From NCBI GenBank assembly GCA_965238025.1, contig OZ250162.1:2914001-2978000 (forward strand): 64,000 bases of DNA. Reading direction: 5' to 3'. Of this stretch, positions 19,701 through 26,820 are shown one piece after another. How positions within the stretch are numbered: position 1 is the stretch's first letter; each line of letters opens with the position of its first letter. Position numbers and translations under genes: made by a program. A model generated the notes under the pieces. The model did no database searches. It was not told the DNA's origin and saw only the letters and a program-made list of their open reading frames with translations. Source of the DNA: Pelagihabitans sp965238025 (lineage in GTDB: Bacteria; Bacteroidota; Bacteroidia; Flavobacteriales; Flavobacteriaceae).

Positions 19701-22640
19701 GTTCAAATGAATACTTTTCCTTTAAATAGTAACGGTAAGATTGATATAAAAAAGTTATCTGAACAAGAAGAAGGAATAGAACTTAAAGCAGACATAGAAT
19801 TTCAAAAACCAAAAACAGAAAAGGAAAGGATATTGGCCACAATTTGGGCACATGTTTTACGCCGGGAAAGAGTAAGTAGGAAAGATAACTTTTATTATCT
19901 AGGAGGAGATTCGATAAAACTTATTCAAGTAATTGCCAAATTAAGACAAGAAGGGTGGCGTATTAAAGTTGAACACGTTATTCAATTTCCTGTTTTAGAA
20001 GAATGTGCTTTACATTTAACAGAAAACCTAAGGTTTATAGATCAAAAACCAATAGTAGGAAGAGTTGCTCTAACACCCATACAACGAGCATTCTTTACAA
20101 ACCCTCTTATAGTAAACAAAAACTATTACAACCAATCTGTAGTTTTAAAAAGTAAGCATAAAATTGACACCGAAGTTTTGCAATACAGTATTGATGAAAT
20201 AATAAATCATCACGATGCTTTACGTATAGTATTTTCCAAAAATAATAATGATATAATTGGTTATACCAAGGTTTTTGATAATAGTATCCCTTGTGAAGTG
20301 AAATTTATTGATCTAAGCGATGTTGTAAATGTAAAAGAAGAAATTCAAAAATATGGAGAAGAAAATCAGAGTAGTTTTAACATTGCAAAAGGGCCTCTAT
20401 TAAAGGTAATCCATTTCCATCTGGATACTGAGGATCTTATTGTAATTATTATTCATCATTTAGTAGTAGATGGAATTTCGTGGAGAATTATTTTGGAAGA
20501 TTTAGCTAATATTTATAAAAACAAAAATGAGAATAAAGAATATCAACTTCCCTTAAAGACCGACTCTTATCAAAGATGGGCATTAGAACTACAAAAATAT
20601 TCAGGAAGCGTCATATTGGGTAACGAAAAGAAATATTGGGAAAATATCTGTTCAAAGTTTTCGTCGAATGCACTTTCTAAGCGGTTTAAGAATTTTCAGT
20701 CACTACCAATGGGTAATACTGATTATTTTTCTTTGGATGAGAAACAAACAAAATCCTTATTAACCTTGGTTCCTAAAGCGTTTAAGACCGAAATAAATGA
20801 AGTATTACTATCTGCACTAGGAGAGGCAATTTGGAAGTCTTTTGGAGTGACAGATACCTTTTTAAAGGTAGAAGGACACGGGAGAGAAGATATTATAGAT
20901 CACCTTGACATAGGTAGAACCGTAGGATGGTTCACCTCGTTTTTTCCTTTCTTATTAAAAGTGTCTAATACAAAATCTTCAGTTGAAAATTTACTTTCTG
21001 TACAAGAAGATATGCGAAGAATTCCTAATAAAGGTATAGGATATGGTATTTTAAGGTATTTATCAAACAATCCTTCATTAGAAATAGAACCAAGTATCGA
21101 GTTTAACTATCTGGGTGATTTTGGAAATAATGTAGAGAGTAATGAATCAGAATCAATATTTGAGTATGGTTCAGAAAATGTAGGACGAAGCTCTGAAAAT
21201 AACAATGGAAATGGAATTGTTATAAGTATTCAAGGTATGGTCGTCCACAATAAATTAGAAATGACCATTAATTATGTTCCAGGAAGTATTGAAACAGATG
21301 AGATAGTTCAATTAACACAATCATATAAAAAGTGTTTGACAAACTTGATTGAAGTATTAGGACTTCATAGTCAGGAACAGACTCAATTTGAAATAGGACA
21401 TTTTTGGAACAATGGTGATAGCGTTGCCTTATCATACAATCAAAAGTATATTTTGAATAGTAGGCAAACTCAGCTTGAAATAGGACCCATAGAGATTCCA
21501 AATTATTCAACAATAGAAAATTTTAAAAAAAAGTTTAGAACCTTTATTAATTATCATAAAGTTCTTTCAGTTGAATATTACAAGAAGGACAGAGAAGTTT
21601 ATCAAAGAATCAAAGACCCCGATCTTCTTAAAATAAAGTTTGAGGAAATATATACTAGTAATCTTGATTTACGTACCCAAGATTTAATGGAACAATTAAG
21701 GCAGCCATTTGATGTTTTTCAAGGAGAATTAATTAGGGTAAATATATTTATTGATAAAAGTAGTAATAAAACATATGCATATTTCTGCATATATCACGCC
21801 CTACTAGATGGATTTACAGGAAAAATATTAGAAGATGATTTGCTACTTTTTCTAGATAATAAAAAAATACAACAAGATTATGTGACTAATTTTGATTTTT
21901 CGGTTTGGCAACAACAATACTTACAAACTAAAGAGGCATTTCTACAAAAACAAATTTTTATAGATAAACTAAAGCAAATTGACCTTAAAAAATCTAAAAC
22001 CCTTAAAAGGAAATCAGTAGAATGCCTATCTCAAAGATATACTATTCATGGGAGTGGTTTGAATTTCATTAAAAAAACATGTAGCGAATCTGGATTGTCA
22101 TTATCTTCTTTTTTTATGGGAATGCATCAAGAATGGATCGCACATTTTTGTAAAAATAAAATGATACAACTTGCAATAGCTGACGGGCGAGAACAAGAAA
22201 TTAAGGAGTTTGAAGGGAAAACCATTTTAGGAATAATGAATAACTATATCCCTATGATTATAGGCTCTATATCAAATAAAACAATAACGGAGCATCTATC
22301 AGCGGTATATCAGGATTACTTAAATAGTAGATTAATACAACAAATACCTTTTGGACTGTTACGTGAAGAATTATGGAAAAATGATGGCGTAGACCTGGAA
22401 AACTACGTTGGAGGAACATTTAATTTTCAAGTGTTTAATAGCAATAAAAGGAATGAAAACTTTATAAGTACAGCAATCACCGAGAAAGATGTAAATGATT
22501 TTACGAAAGGCTTAGACTTAACTTTAATGGTATATAACAATGCAATAGATATTAAACTGTCGCATGACATAAAGTTATTTAAAGAATCGTTTAAAATAGA
22601 GGGCCTGATACAGAACTTTATAAATAAACTAAAAAAGTAA
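16764..22640 (+). CDS. NRPS with TubC-type docking domain: C-A-T-E-degenerate C
   Basis: About 1958 residues from ATG 16764 (GTG 16755 also in frame). Residues 1-57 look like a TubC N-terminal docking domain, common where an NRPS receives from a PKS, which matches the gene upstream. Then C (HHIISDTW, H205/H206/D210), A (TSGSTGRPKG near 668), T (LGGDS, Ser1050), E (HHLVVDG at 1231; EGHGRED; RTVGWF) and a final condensation-like domain (about 1600-1958) with YHALLDG at 1677-1683: the first His of HHxxxDG is Tyr, the second His (1678) and Asp1682 are kept. A-domain code by eye: D-A-D-A-V-G-Q-I-G-K, not assigned. The E domain predicts a D residue. The last domain may transfer, cyclise or be inactive. 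A receptor fragment starts two bases after the stop. Confidence 0.93.
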   Translation: MNDILLELEENKVFLSLDGEDLLINFEGENLNPDILKKLKENKPSLVSYLQKYNKEDIYHEIPKLSHLEKYKLSSSQYRMWVLGQSEKISRAYHVQNTEYFNLDLNIDAFQKAIDRAIQRHESLRTVFKFNSEENQVFQKIIPISDFNYTLPRIDIREKENKEDWLKEYIEKDNKKTFDFEEGPLFRMYLFHVKDEEYVFYYNMHHIISDTWSLGILTRDVIAYYESFIKNEPHKLPELNIQYKDFAAWSNDQEKNPIFKKDKVFWTSLFKEPNLRLDLPSNKIRPKVNDYKGICLQTYISDQSTQGLRALCKKRNISLFMGLVAIWKILFYKYTGIKDITVGTIVAGRDHLDLKDQIGCFINTLALRNYIDPNDSCEELIQKVGESTLIAFEHQMFPFNLLIEELGLTTEVSRGTLFDILIQLQNSIENESSAFEGIDFDTINSRGEKSATSDLVIDFVEKGDCLDMTVTFKTGTYEEEMVTGLIRHFKHLLSEILKNPKAKIAKINCLPEDEIQNIFGFNKVMDRTTKFSTVLEAFDKYVKKQPNEIAIKTNKLEISYAELDEQSNKLANYLRQNYNLESEDLVGVMLDRNEDQIISILGVLKSGAAYVPIDLNCPEERVRYILEETKCKLCIDGNEIHKYKTSKNVTLENIKIDPSSLVYVIYTSGSTGRPKGVMIGHDNLLDHLITKSEYFEIEEKENFILFASTSFDASVDQIFLSLFNGGTLYIPTKEEIIDVNRFQQILQEHAINHLPAVPSFLQKIKRTSSTSIKRIVSGGDFFIPEIAKEWVGYTKVYNQYGPTEATIGATTHLINDSDTDRFPIGKPLVNNRCYILGPNTEVQPIGVVGEIFIGGKGVARGYFGNPELTATKFVSNPFVKGEKMYATGDIGKWLSDGNILFEGRVDHQIKINGYRVELQEIQNQIEKKGSIQKARVIVKNNQGNNELVAYIISEKKEELEEIRKFIAKRLPDYMIPVRFVQMNTFPLNSNGKIDIKKLSEQEEGIELKADIEFQKPKTEKERILATIWAHVLRRERVSRKDNFYYLGGDSIKLIQVIAKLRQEGWRIKVEHVIQFPVLEECALHLTENLRFIDQKPIVGRVALTPIQRAFFTNPLIVNKNYYNQSVVLKSKHKIDTEVLQYSIDEIINHHDALRIVFSKNNNDIIGYTKVFDNSIPCEVKFIDLSDVVNVKEEIQKYGEENQSSFNIAKGPLLKVIHFHLDTEDLIVIIIHHLVVDGISWRIILEDLANIYKNKNENKEYQLPLKTDSYQRWALELQKYSGSVILGNEKKYWENICSKFSSNALSKRFKNFQSLPMGNTDYFSLDEKQTKSLLTLVPKAFKTEINEVLLSALGEAIWKSFGVTDTFLKVEGHGREDIIDHLDIGRTVGWFTSFFPFLLKVSNTKSSVENLLSVQEDMRRIPNKGIGYGILRYLSNNPSLEIEPSIEFNYLGDFGNNVESNESESIFEYGSENVGRSSENNNGNGIVISIQGMVVHNKLEMTINYVPGSIETDEIVQLTQSYKKCLTNLIEVLGLHSQEQTQFEIGHFWNNGDSVALSYNQKYILNSRQTQLEIGPIEIPNYSTIENFKKKFRTFINYHKVLSVEYYKKDREVYQRIKDPDLLKIKFEEIYTSNLDLRTQDLMEQLRQPFDVFQGELIRVNIFIDKSSNKTYAYFCIYHALLDGFTGKILEDDLLLFLDNKKIQQDYVTNFDFSVWQQQYLQTKEAFLQKQIFIDKLKQIDLKKSKTLKRKSVECLSQRYTIHGSGLNFIKKTCSESGLSLSSFFMGMHQEWIAHFCKNKMIQLAIADGREQEIKEFEGKTILGIMNNYIPMIIGSISNKTITEHLSAVYQDYLNSRLIQQIPFGLLREELWKNDGVDLENYVGGTFNFQVFNSNKRNENFISTAITEKDVNDFTKGLDLTLMVYNNAIDIKLSHDIKLFKESFKIEGLIQNFINKLKK

Positions 22641-22641
22641 A

Positions 22642-22992
22642 ATGAAGGAAATGAAAAATGTCATAATTGTAATTTATCTATTGTTTCCAATTTTTATTGT
22701 AGCGCAGGAAATTAAAGGAAATGTAGAAGGTGAAAATGAAATGTTGGTTTATGCAAATGTATTTTTAACAAATCAAGAAGGAGAAATTATTAAAGGTACT
22801 TTAACCAATGATCAGGGAGAGTTTTTGCTAAATATATCGGAGGGTAATTATATGTTAACCGTTAGTTTTTTAGGTTTCACAAAATACCAAAAGCAATTAA
22901 CTGTGCAGGACAATCTAAATTTAGGAGTCATTAAGCTAATACCCAATCAATTTAGAGAAAAAAGACTAATTTATAGTAAAGGCTACCAGTAG
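22642..22992 (+). pseudogene. truncated N-terminus of a TonB-type outer-membrane receptor
   Basis: The 116-residue frame has a signal peptide (IYLLFPIFIVAQ) and a carboxypeptidase-regulatory-like (CarboxypepD_reg) domain. Its first ~103 residues are nearly the same as the start of the intact receptor at 26821, with about 13 differences counted by eye. At 22950 the match stops abruptly. The remaining codons run into phosphopantetheinyl transferase-like sequence before a stop, so plug and barrel are missing. It may still be translated and secreted, but it is best read as a receptor remnant left by a recombination. Confidence 0.85.
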
Positions 22993-23172
22993 TTGTCGAG
23001 GTTGGGATGTTTTTATTGGTATCGAAATTATACTTTATATAACAAACGATTTTTTGAAGATGAAAGCGCGAAATTTAATATACTTTATTCCGGAAATATT
23101 GATGTTTACGTTATAACAGAGCTCATGCGGTCGGAATGTGAACTCCCTATTTTATTGAAATTTTACAGCTCA
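22951..23172 (+). pseudogene. remnant of an Sfp-type phosphopantetheinyl transferase
   Basis: With one stop inside (22990-22992), the + strand reads RLIYSKG, then NYTLYNKRFFEDE, KFNILYSGN and VITE. These match RLLLSTG, NYTSYNKPYFKDE, KFNISHSGN and VITE in the same order and spacing in the intact enzyme at 43137-43784. The catalytic GIDIE and WTxKEA parts are absent, so it is non-functional. It is fused directly to the receptor fragment, which marks a deletion or recombination junction near 22950. Confidence 0.83.
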
Positions 23173-23196
23173 TGATCTTGTCAATCGAAATTTAAC

Positions 23197-23232
23197 TACT
23201 AATTTATTAGTAAATATACTAAAAAATTAGTA
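23197..23232. promoter_or_regulatory. tandem BlaI-type operators
   Basis: Two exact 16-bp dyads of the form TACTAA-N4-TTAGTA lie at 23197-23212 and 23217-23232. Their centres are 20 bp apart, about two helical turns. BlaI/MecI repressors bind TACA/TGTA-type dyads as dimers, and these sit immediately before the BlaI homologue, so autoregulation is very likely. Binding itself is inferred. Confidence 0.75.
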
Positions 23233-23238
23233 GATTTG
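23231..23238 (+). promoter_or_regulatory. Bacteroidota -7 promoter element of blaI
   Basis: TAGATTTG fits the TAnnTTTG consensus of Bacteroidota housekeeping promoters. It overlaps the last two bases of the second operator and lies about 20 bases before the BlaI start codon, so a bound repressor would block it. A clear -33 TTG is not seen; TTA occurs at about the right distance. Confidence 0.5.
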
Positions 23239-23258
23239 AGATTAAGAAGTAATAAAAC

Positions 23259-23630
23259 ATGAAAAAGCTTACAAAACGTGAAGATCAAATCATGCAGATT
23301 GTATGGAAGTTAGAAAAAGCCTTCATACGAGATGTTATCGAACTCTTACCAGAACCTAAACCACATTATAACTCGGTAGCAACCATTATTAAAATTTTGG
23401 TTAAAAAAGGGGTTTTACAATCTAGAAAGATAGGGAATACACATCAGTATAGTCCCGTTGTGGAATTTGAAACCTATAGAGATGACAATCTTATGAATAT
23501 TAAAAAGAAATTCTTTGGCAATTCGTTTCCAAAGATGATGGCCTACTTCGCTAAAGAAGAAAACCTGTCTGAAGAAGAGTTATCAGAATTAATAGCTGTT
23601 ATTAAATCTAACAAAAACAAGAAATCATGA
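23259..23630 (+). CDS. BlaI/MecI-family transcriptional repressor
   Basis: 123 residues, the normal size for the family. It begins with a winged helix (LTKREDQIMQIVWKLEKAFI, then HYNSVATIIKILVKKGVL as recognition helix region) followed by a dimerising C-terminal helix. Family members repress antibiotic-response operons and are cleaved or released after an M56 membrane protease senses a signal. The stop overlaps the start of the M56 gene (ATGA at 23627-23630), so the two are co-translated. The paired dyads upstream are its likely operators. Placed inside the NRPS locus, it may control cluster genes or merely be inserted there. Confidence 0.92.
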   Translation: MKKLTKREDQIMQIVWKLEKAFIRDVIELLPEPKPHYNSVATIIKILVKKGVLQSRKIGNTHQYSPVVEFETYRDDNLMNIKKKFFGNSFPKMMAYFAKEENLSEEELSELIAVIKSNKNKKS

Positions 23631-26245
23631 TAGCACTTTTAATAAAAACATCACTTATCATAACTGTTATTTTAGGATTTTATAAAATTCTAATAGAGAA
23701 AGAAAGCTTTTTTTCTACCAATAGATTATATCTTGTAATTGGCTTAGTGTTAACTTTTACTATACCATTAATCCCTTTGCCAAAATTAATCACTAATCAA
23801 GGTTTGGTATCTGAATTTTTAGAACCTTCAGAAACTCAGAACATCAAGGTAAAAGAAATTGAAGAAGTGTATCCAGACGATGTTTTAAATGATAAGACAT
23901 CAGTAATTGGTTCCGTACAAATAACAAAAGATGCTGTTACCAAAATTGAGCCCTCACCAAACCTATCGGATTGGTTGCTTATAGTTTATCTATTTGGTAT
24001 AGTTGTTTTGACTCTAAATTTTTTGACACAAATTGGAAGTTTGTTATTTAAAATAGTACGTTCAAATGACAAAATCTTAGATCTTGATGGTATAATTATT
24101 AATTCAACAAGTACTAAAGAACCTTGCTCTTTTTTTAACTACATATTTATTAACCCTGAACAGTATGAACTAGAAATCTATGAGCAGATTATTGCACACG
24201 AAAAAATCCATGTCAAAAAGCGCCATAGTTTAGATTTATTGCTTTCTGAACTCGCAGTTATAGTATTGTGGTTCAATCCTTTTGTGTGGCTTTTCAGAAG
24301 GGAAGTGGAGAAAAATATTGAATATCAAACGGATTACCTGTTAATCAATACCGATAAGGTTGAAAAAGGTAGTTATCAAATGAATTTGCTAAAGATAGCG
24401 ACATTTAGCAGACCTCTTACCATTACTACAAATTACAATCAATCATTGGTCAAACAACGAATTTTAAAAATGAACAGCAAAAAATCAAATCCACATAGTT
24501 ATTGGAAGTATGCATTTACTTTGCCATTATTTTTCTCACTACTACTATTATTTAATAAACCTTATGCTGCATTTGGACAAAAGGACCAGCTGAATTTGGA
24601 TAATTCTTCAATTGAAACAGATACGGCATCAGAAACTGAATATTTTTCAGATTGTGAGGCTTTCAAAAAAGCTTTGGAAGATAAGGACGTAACTAAATTA
24701 AAAGAAATTTTAATCAATCTAGACCCTGCGTGTCTCGAGCGTGTTGAAAAATCTGAGCAAAACGGATTAGCTTTTGTGACAACAAAACTAAAAGAAGGAG
24801 CTGACCTTAAGGTAGATACCATTGGTAATCTCATGATAAGTAATTCCAACAGGGAAACAACGAAAATAGTAAATACCAATATAATTTCAAAAGACATGAC
24901 AAGTTCAAATCCCGAATGTAAAATGCTATTAGAAGCTGTAAGAGCTAATGATATTATAAAGGTTAAAGAATTATTAAAAACAACAAATGCTAATTGCATC
25001 GATCCAAATCCTGGTTATGTTGAAGTAAAATCAGAAAACTATGATTATAGGTACAAAAGAGCGCGTATGCCTTTATTTGCAGTCGCAAGAACAGGAAATC
25101 TTGAAGTCGCCAAGTTATTAGTAAAAGCAGGTGCCGATGTAAAGTATAGAGATGGAGGTTATGGTACAGCTCTTATTAGCGCTGCGGAATTTGGAAGCCT
25201 TGAAATTTTGAAATACCTAAAGTCTAAAGGCGCGCCAATTAGCATTCAGAATAGCGGTCAAAGTTCTGCATTAAGTGCCTCAGCCAAAAATGGCCATAGT
25301 GAAATCGTTGAATATTTAGTATCAGAAGGCGTAAAAATTAATGCACAAACCATTGACCAAGGATTCGCATTAAATGCTGCTGCCAAAAACGGGCATTTAG
25401 AGACAGTAAAATTACTTTTGGATAAAGGTGCAGATATTAACCTTCAGAATAACGGTCAAGGATCCGCATTAAATGCTGCTGCGAGAAACGGACATTTAGA
25501 AACCGTAAAACTACTTTTGGACAAAGGGGCAGATATTAACCTTCAGAATAATGGACAAGGTTCAGCATTGAATGCTGCTGCTAGAAATGGGCATAATGAA
25601 ATCATAGAATATTTAATACTCAAGGGTGCAAATATAGACCTGCAAAATGTTGGACAAGGTTCTGCACTAAATGCCGCCGCAAGGAATAACAACAATGTTG
25701 GGGTAAAGTTGTTATTGGCCAAGGGGGCAAAAATTAATGCACAAACTAACGGCCAAGGATCTGCCTTAAATGTCGCAGCCAAAAACGGGCATTTAGAAAC
25801 CGTAAAATTACTTTTGGACGAAGGCGCGGATATTAACCTTCAGAATAACGGTCAAGGATCCGCATTAAATGCCGCAGCCAAAAACGGACATTTAGAAACC
25901 GTAAAATTACTTTTGGATAATGGCGCAGATATTAACCTTCAGAATAATGGACAAGGTTCAGCATTGAATGCTGCTGCTAGAAATGGGCATAATGAAATCA
26001 TAGAATATTTAATACTCAAGGGTGCGAATATAGACCTTCAAAATAATGGACAGGGTTCTGCACTAAATGCGGCCGCAAGAAATGGATTATTGGTCACGGT
26101 TAAACTACTTGTAAATAAAGGCGCTGATGTTAATTTATACAGCGCTGGTCAAGGCACCGCTCTATCAGCTGCTTCCAAGAACAAACATCAAAACATTGTT
26201 GACTACTTGCTTTCTAAAGGAGCTAAACATATCTACAGTCATTAA
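23627..26245 (+). CDS. M56 (BlaR1-like) membrane metalloprotease with C-terminal ankyrin repeats
   Basis: 872 residues. The N-terminal ~310 form a BlaR1/MecR1-type module: membrane segments near 1-20, 33-52, 115-140 and 289-308, and the zinc motif HEKIH (His191, Glu192, His195) with the downstream NPFVWLFRREVEKNIEYQTD helix. After the last helix comes a long soluble part carrying about 13 ankyrin repeats of 33 residues (roughly 440-870; consensus QGSALNAAARNGHLETVKLL). In BlaR1 this position is the extracytoplasmic sensor, so here the ankyrin array should face the periplasm and replace the penicillin-binding sensor. The likely role is signal-dependent protease that inactivates the BlaI partner. 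Ligand unknown; the cluster product is one possibility. Length is well above BlaR1 because of the repeats. Confidence 0.88.
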   Translation: MIALLIKTSLIITVILGFYKILIEKESFFSTNRLYLVIGLVLTFTIPLIPLPKLITNQGLVSEFLEPSETQNIKVKEIEEVYPDDVLNDKTSVIGSVQITKDAVTKIEPSPNLSDWLLIVYLFGIVVLTLNFLTQIGSLLFKIVRSNDKILDLDGIIINSTSTKEPCSFFNYIFINPEQYELEIYEQIIAHEKIHVKKRHSLDLLLSELAVIVLWFNPFVWLFRREVEKNIEYQTDYLLINTDKVEKGSYQMNLLKIATFSRPLTITTNYNQSLVKQRILKMNSKKSNPHSYWKYAFTLPLFFSLLLLFNKPYAAFGQKDQLNLDNSSIETDTASETEYFSDCEAFKKALEDKDVTKLKEILINLDPACLERVEKSEQNGLAFVTTKLKEGADLKVDTIGNLMISNSNRETTKIVNTNIISKDMTSSNPECKMLLEAVRANDIIKVKELLKTTNANCIDPNPGYVEVKSENYDYRYKRARMPLFAVARTGNLEVAKLLVKAGADVKYRDGGYGTALISAAEFGSLEILKYLKSKGAPISIQNSGQSSALSASAKNGHSEIVEYLVSEGVKINAQTIDQGFALNAAAKNGHLETVKLLLDKGADINLQNNGQGSALNAAARNGHLETVKLLLDKGADINLQNNGQGSALNAAARNGHNEIIEYLILKGANIDLQNVGQGSALNAAARNNNNVGVKLLLAKGAKINAQTNGQGSALNVAAKNGHLETVKLLLDEGADINLQNNGQGSALNAAAKNGHLETVKLLLDNGADINLQNNGQGSALNAAARNGHNEIIEYLILKGANIDLQNNGQGSALNAAARNGLLVTVKLLVNKGADVNLYSAGQGTALSAASKNKHQNIVDYLLSKGAKHIYSH
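25080..26230 (+). repeat. in-gene tandem ankyrin repeat DNA, 99-bp period
   Basis: The 33-codon repeats are also conserved at DNA level. A 101-bp block at 25529-25629 recurs without a single difference at 25925-26025, exactly four periods (396 bp) away. Such identity at synonymous positions implies recent copying or gene conversion within the array. Confidence 0.85.
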
Positions 26246-26593
26246 ATAAAAATTCTAATCTATCATCAAGGGGTTGTATGAATACACGGAACTACCTCAT
26301 TTGAGAAGATGAGTTAAACCAAGGTTTTATTGGACATATTACTTTAAACCTATACGAGAAGTTAACCCTAGTTCAATTGAATAATACAAACACGTAACAT
26401 TTCGTGAATTTCTAACCATTTACTGATATCGGTTCGACAACAATTCATAGTATTCCTCTTGTGTTGACTTCCCCATAAGGAAGGTATTCAGGTCAACTTA
26501 CAGGCTAATAAGGAGCAAGATTATATTATCACTGAGTAAACAAAGAATCCAATACTTTTTCTAAAATGGAAATCGATTCTTAATAGAAAATAG
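26246..26593. other. non-coding spacer, no gene seen
   Basis: About 350 bp after the M56 gene with stops in all frames and nothing I can match. It probably includes strongly decayed sequence, because it runs into the NRPS remnant. Confidence 0.5.
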
Positions 26594-26819
26594 CATTCAA
26601 TTTTCAATTGCTTAATGGTAATAAAAGGAGTGAAAACTTTATGAATACGGTAATTTCTGAAAAAGATGTAAATGATTTTACCAAAGGCTTACTTAGACTA
26701 TACTTTAATGATATATAATAATGCAATAGATATTAAACTGTCCTGTGATGCAGCATTATTTAAGGAATTTTAAAATAGAACACTTAATACAAAACGCAAT
26801 AAATAAGCTAAAAAAGTAA
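26594..26819 (+). pseudogene. decayed copy of an NRPS 3' end
   Basis: Aligns base by base with 22417-22640, the last ~220 bp of the NRPS at 16764-22640. Shared landmarks are AATAAAAGG, GATGTAAATGATTTTAC, TGCAATAGATATTAAACTGT and the terminal CTAAAAAAGTAA. Small indels (for example near 26690-26700) and stops break the frame. As in the first copy, a receptor gene begins immediately after it. Together with 26821-27129 it makes a roughly 535-bp duplicated segment. Confidence 0.87.
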
Positions 26820-26820
26820 C

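Noticed and set aside
24562..24999. Minus-strand frame of 145 codons in the M56 gene
   Set aside because: Opposite a coherent + strand protein; no start context or family match.
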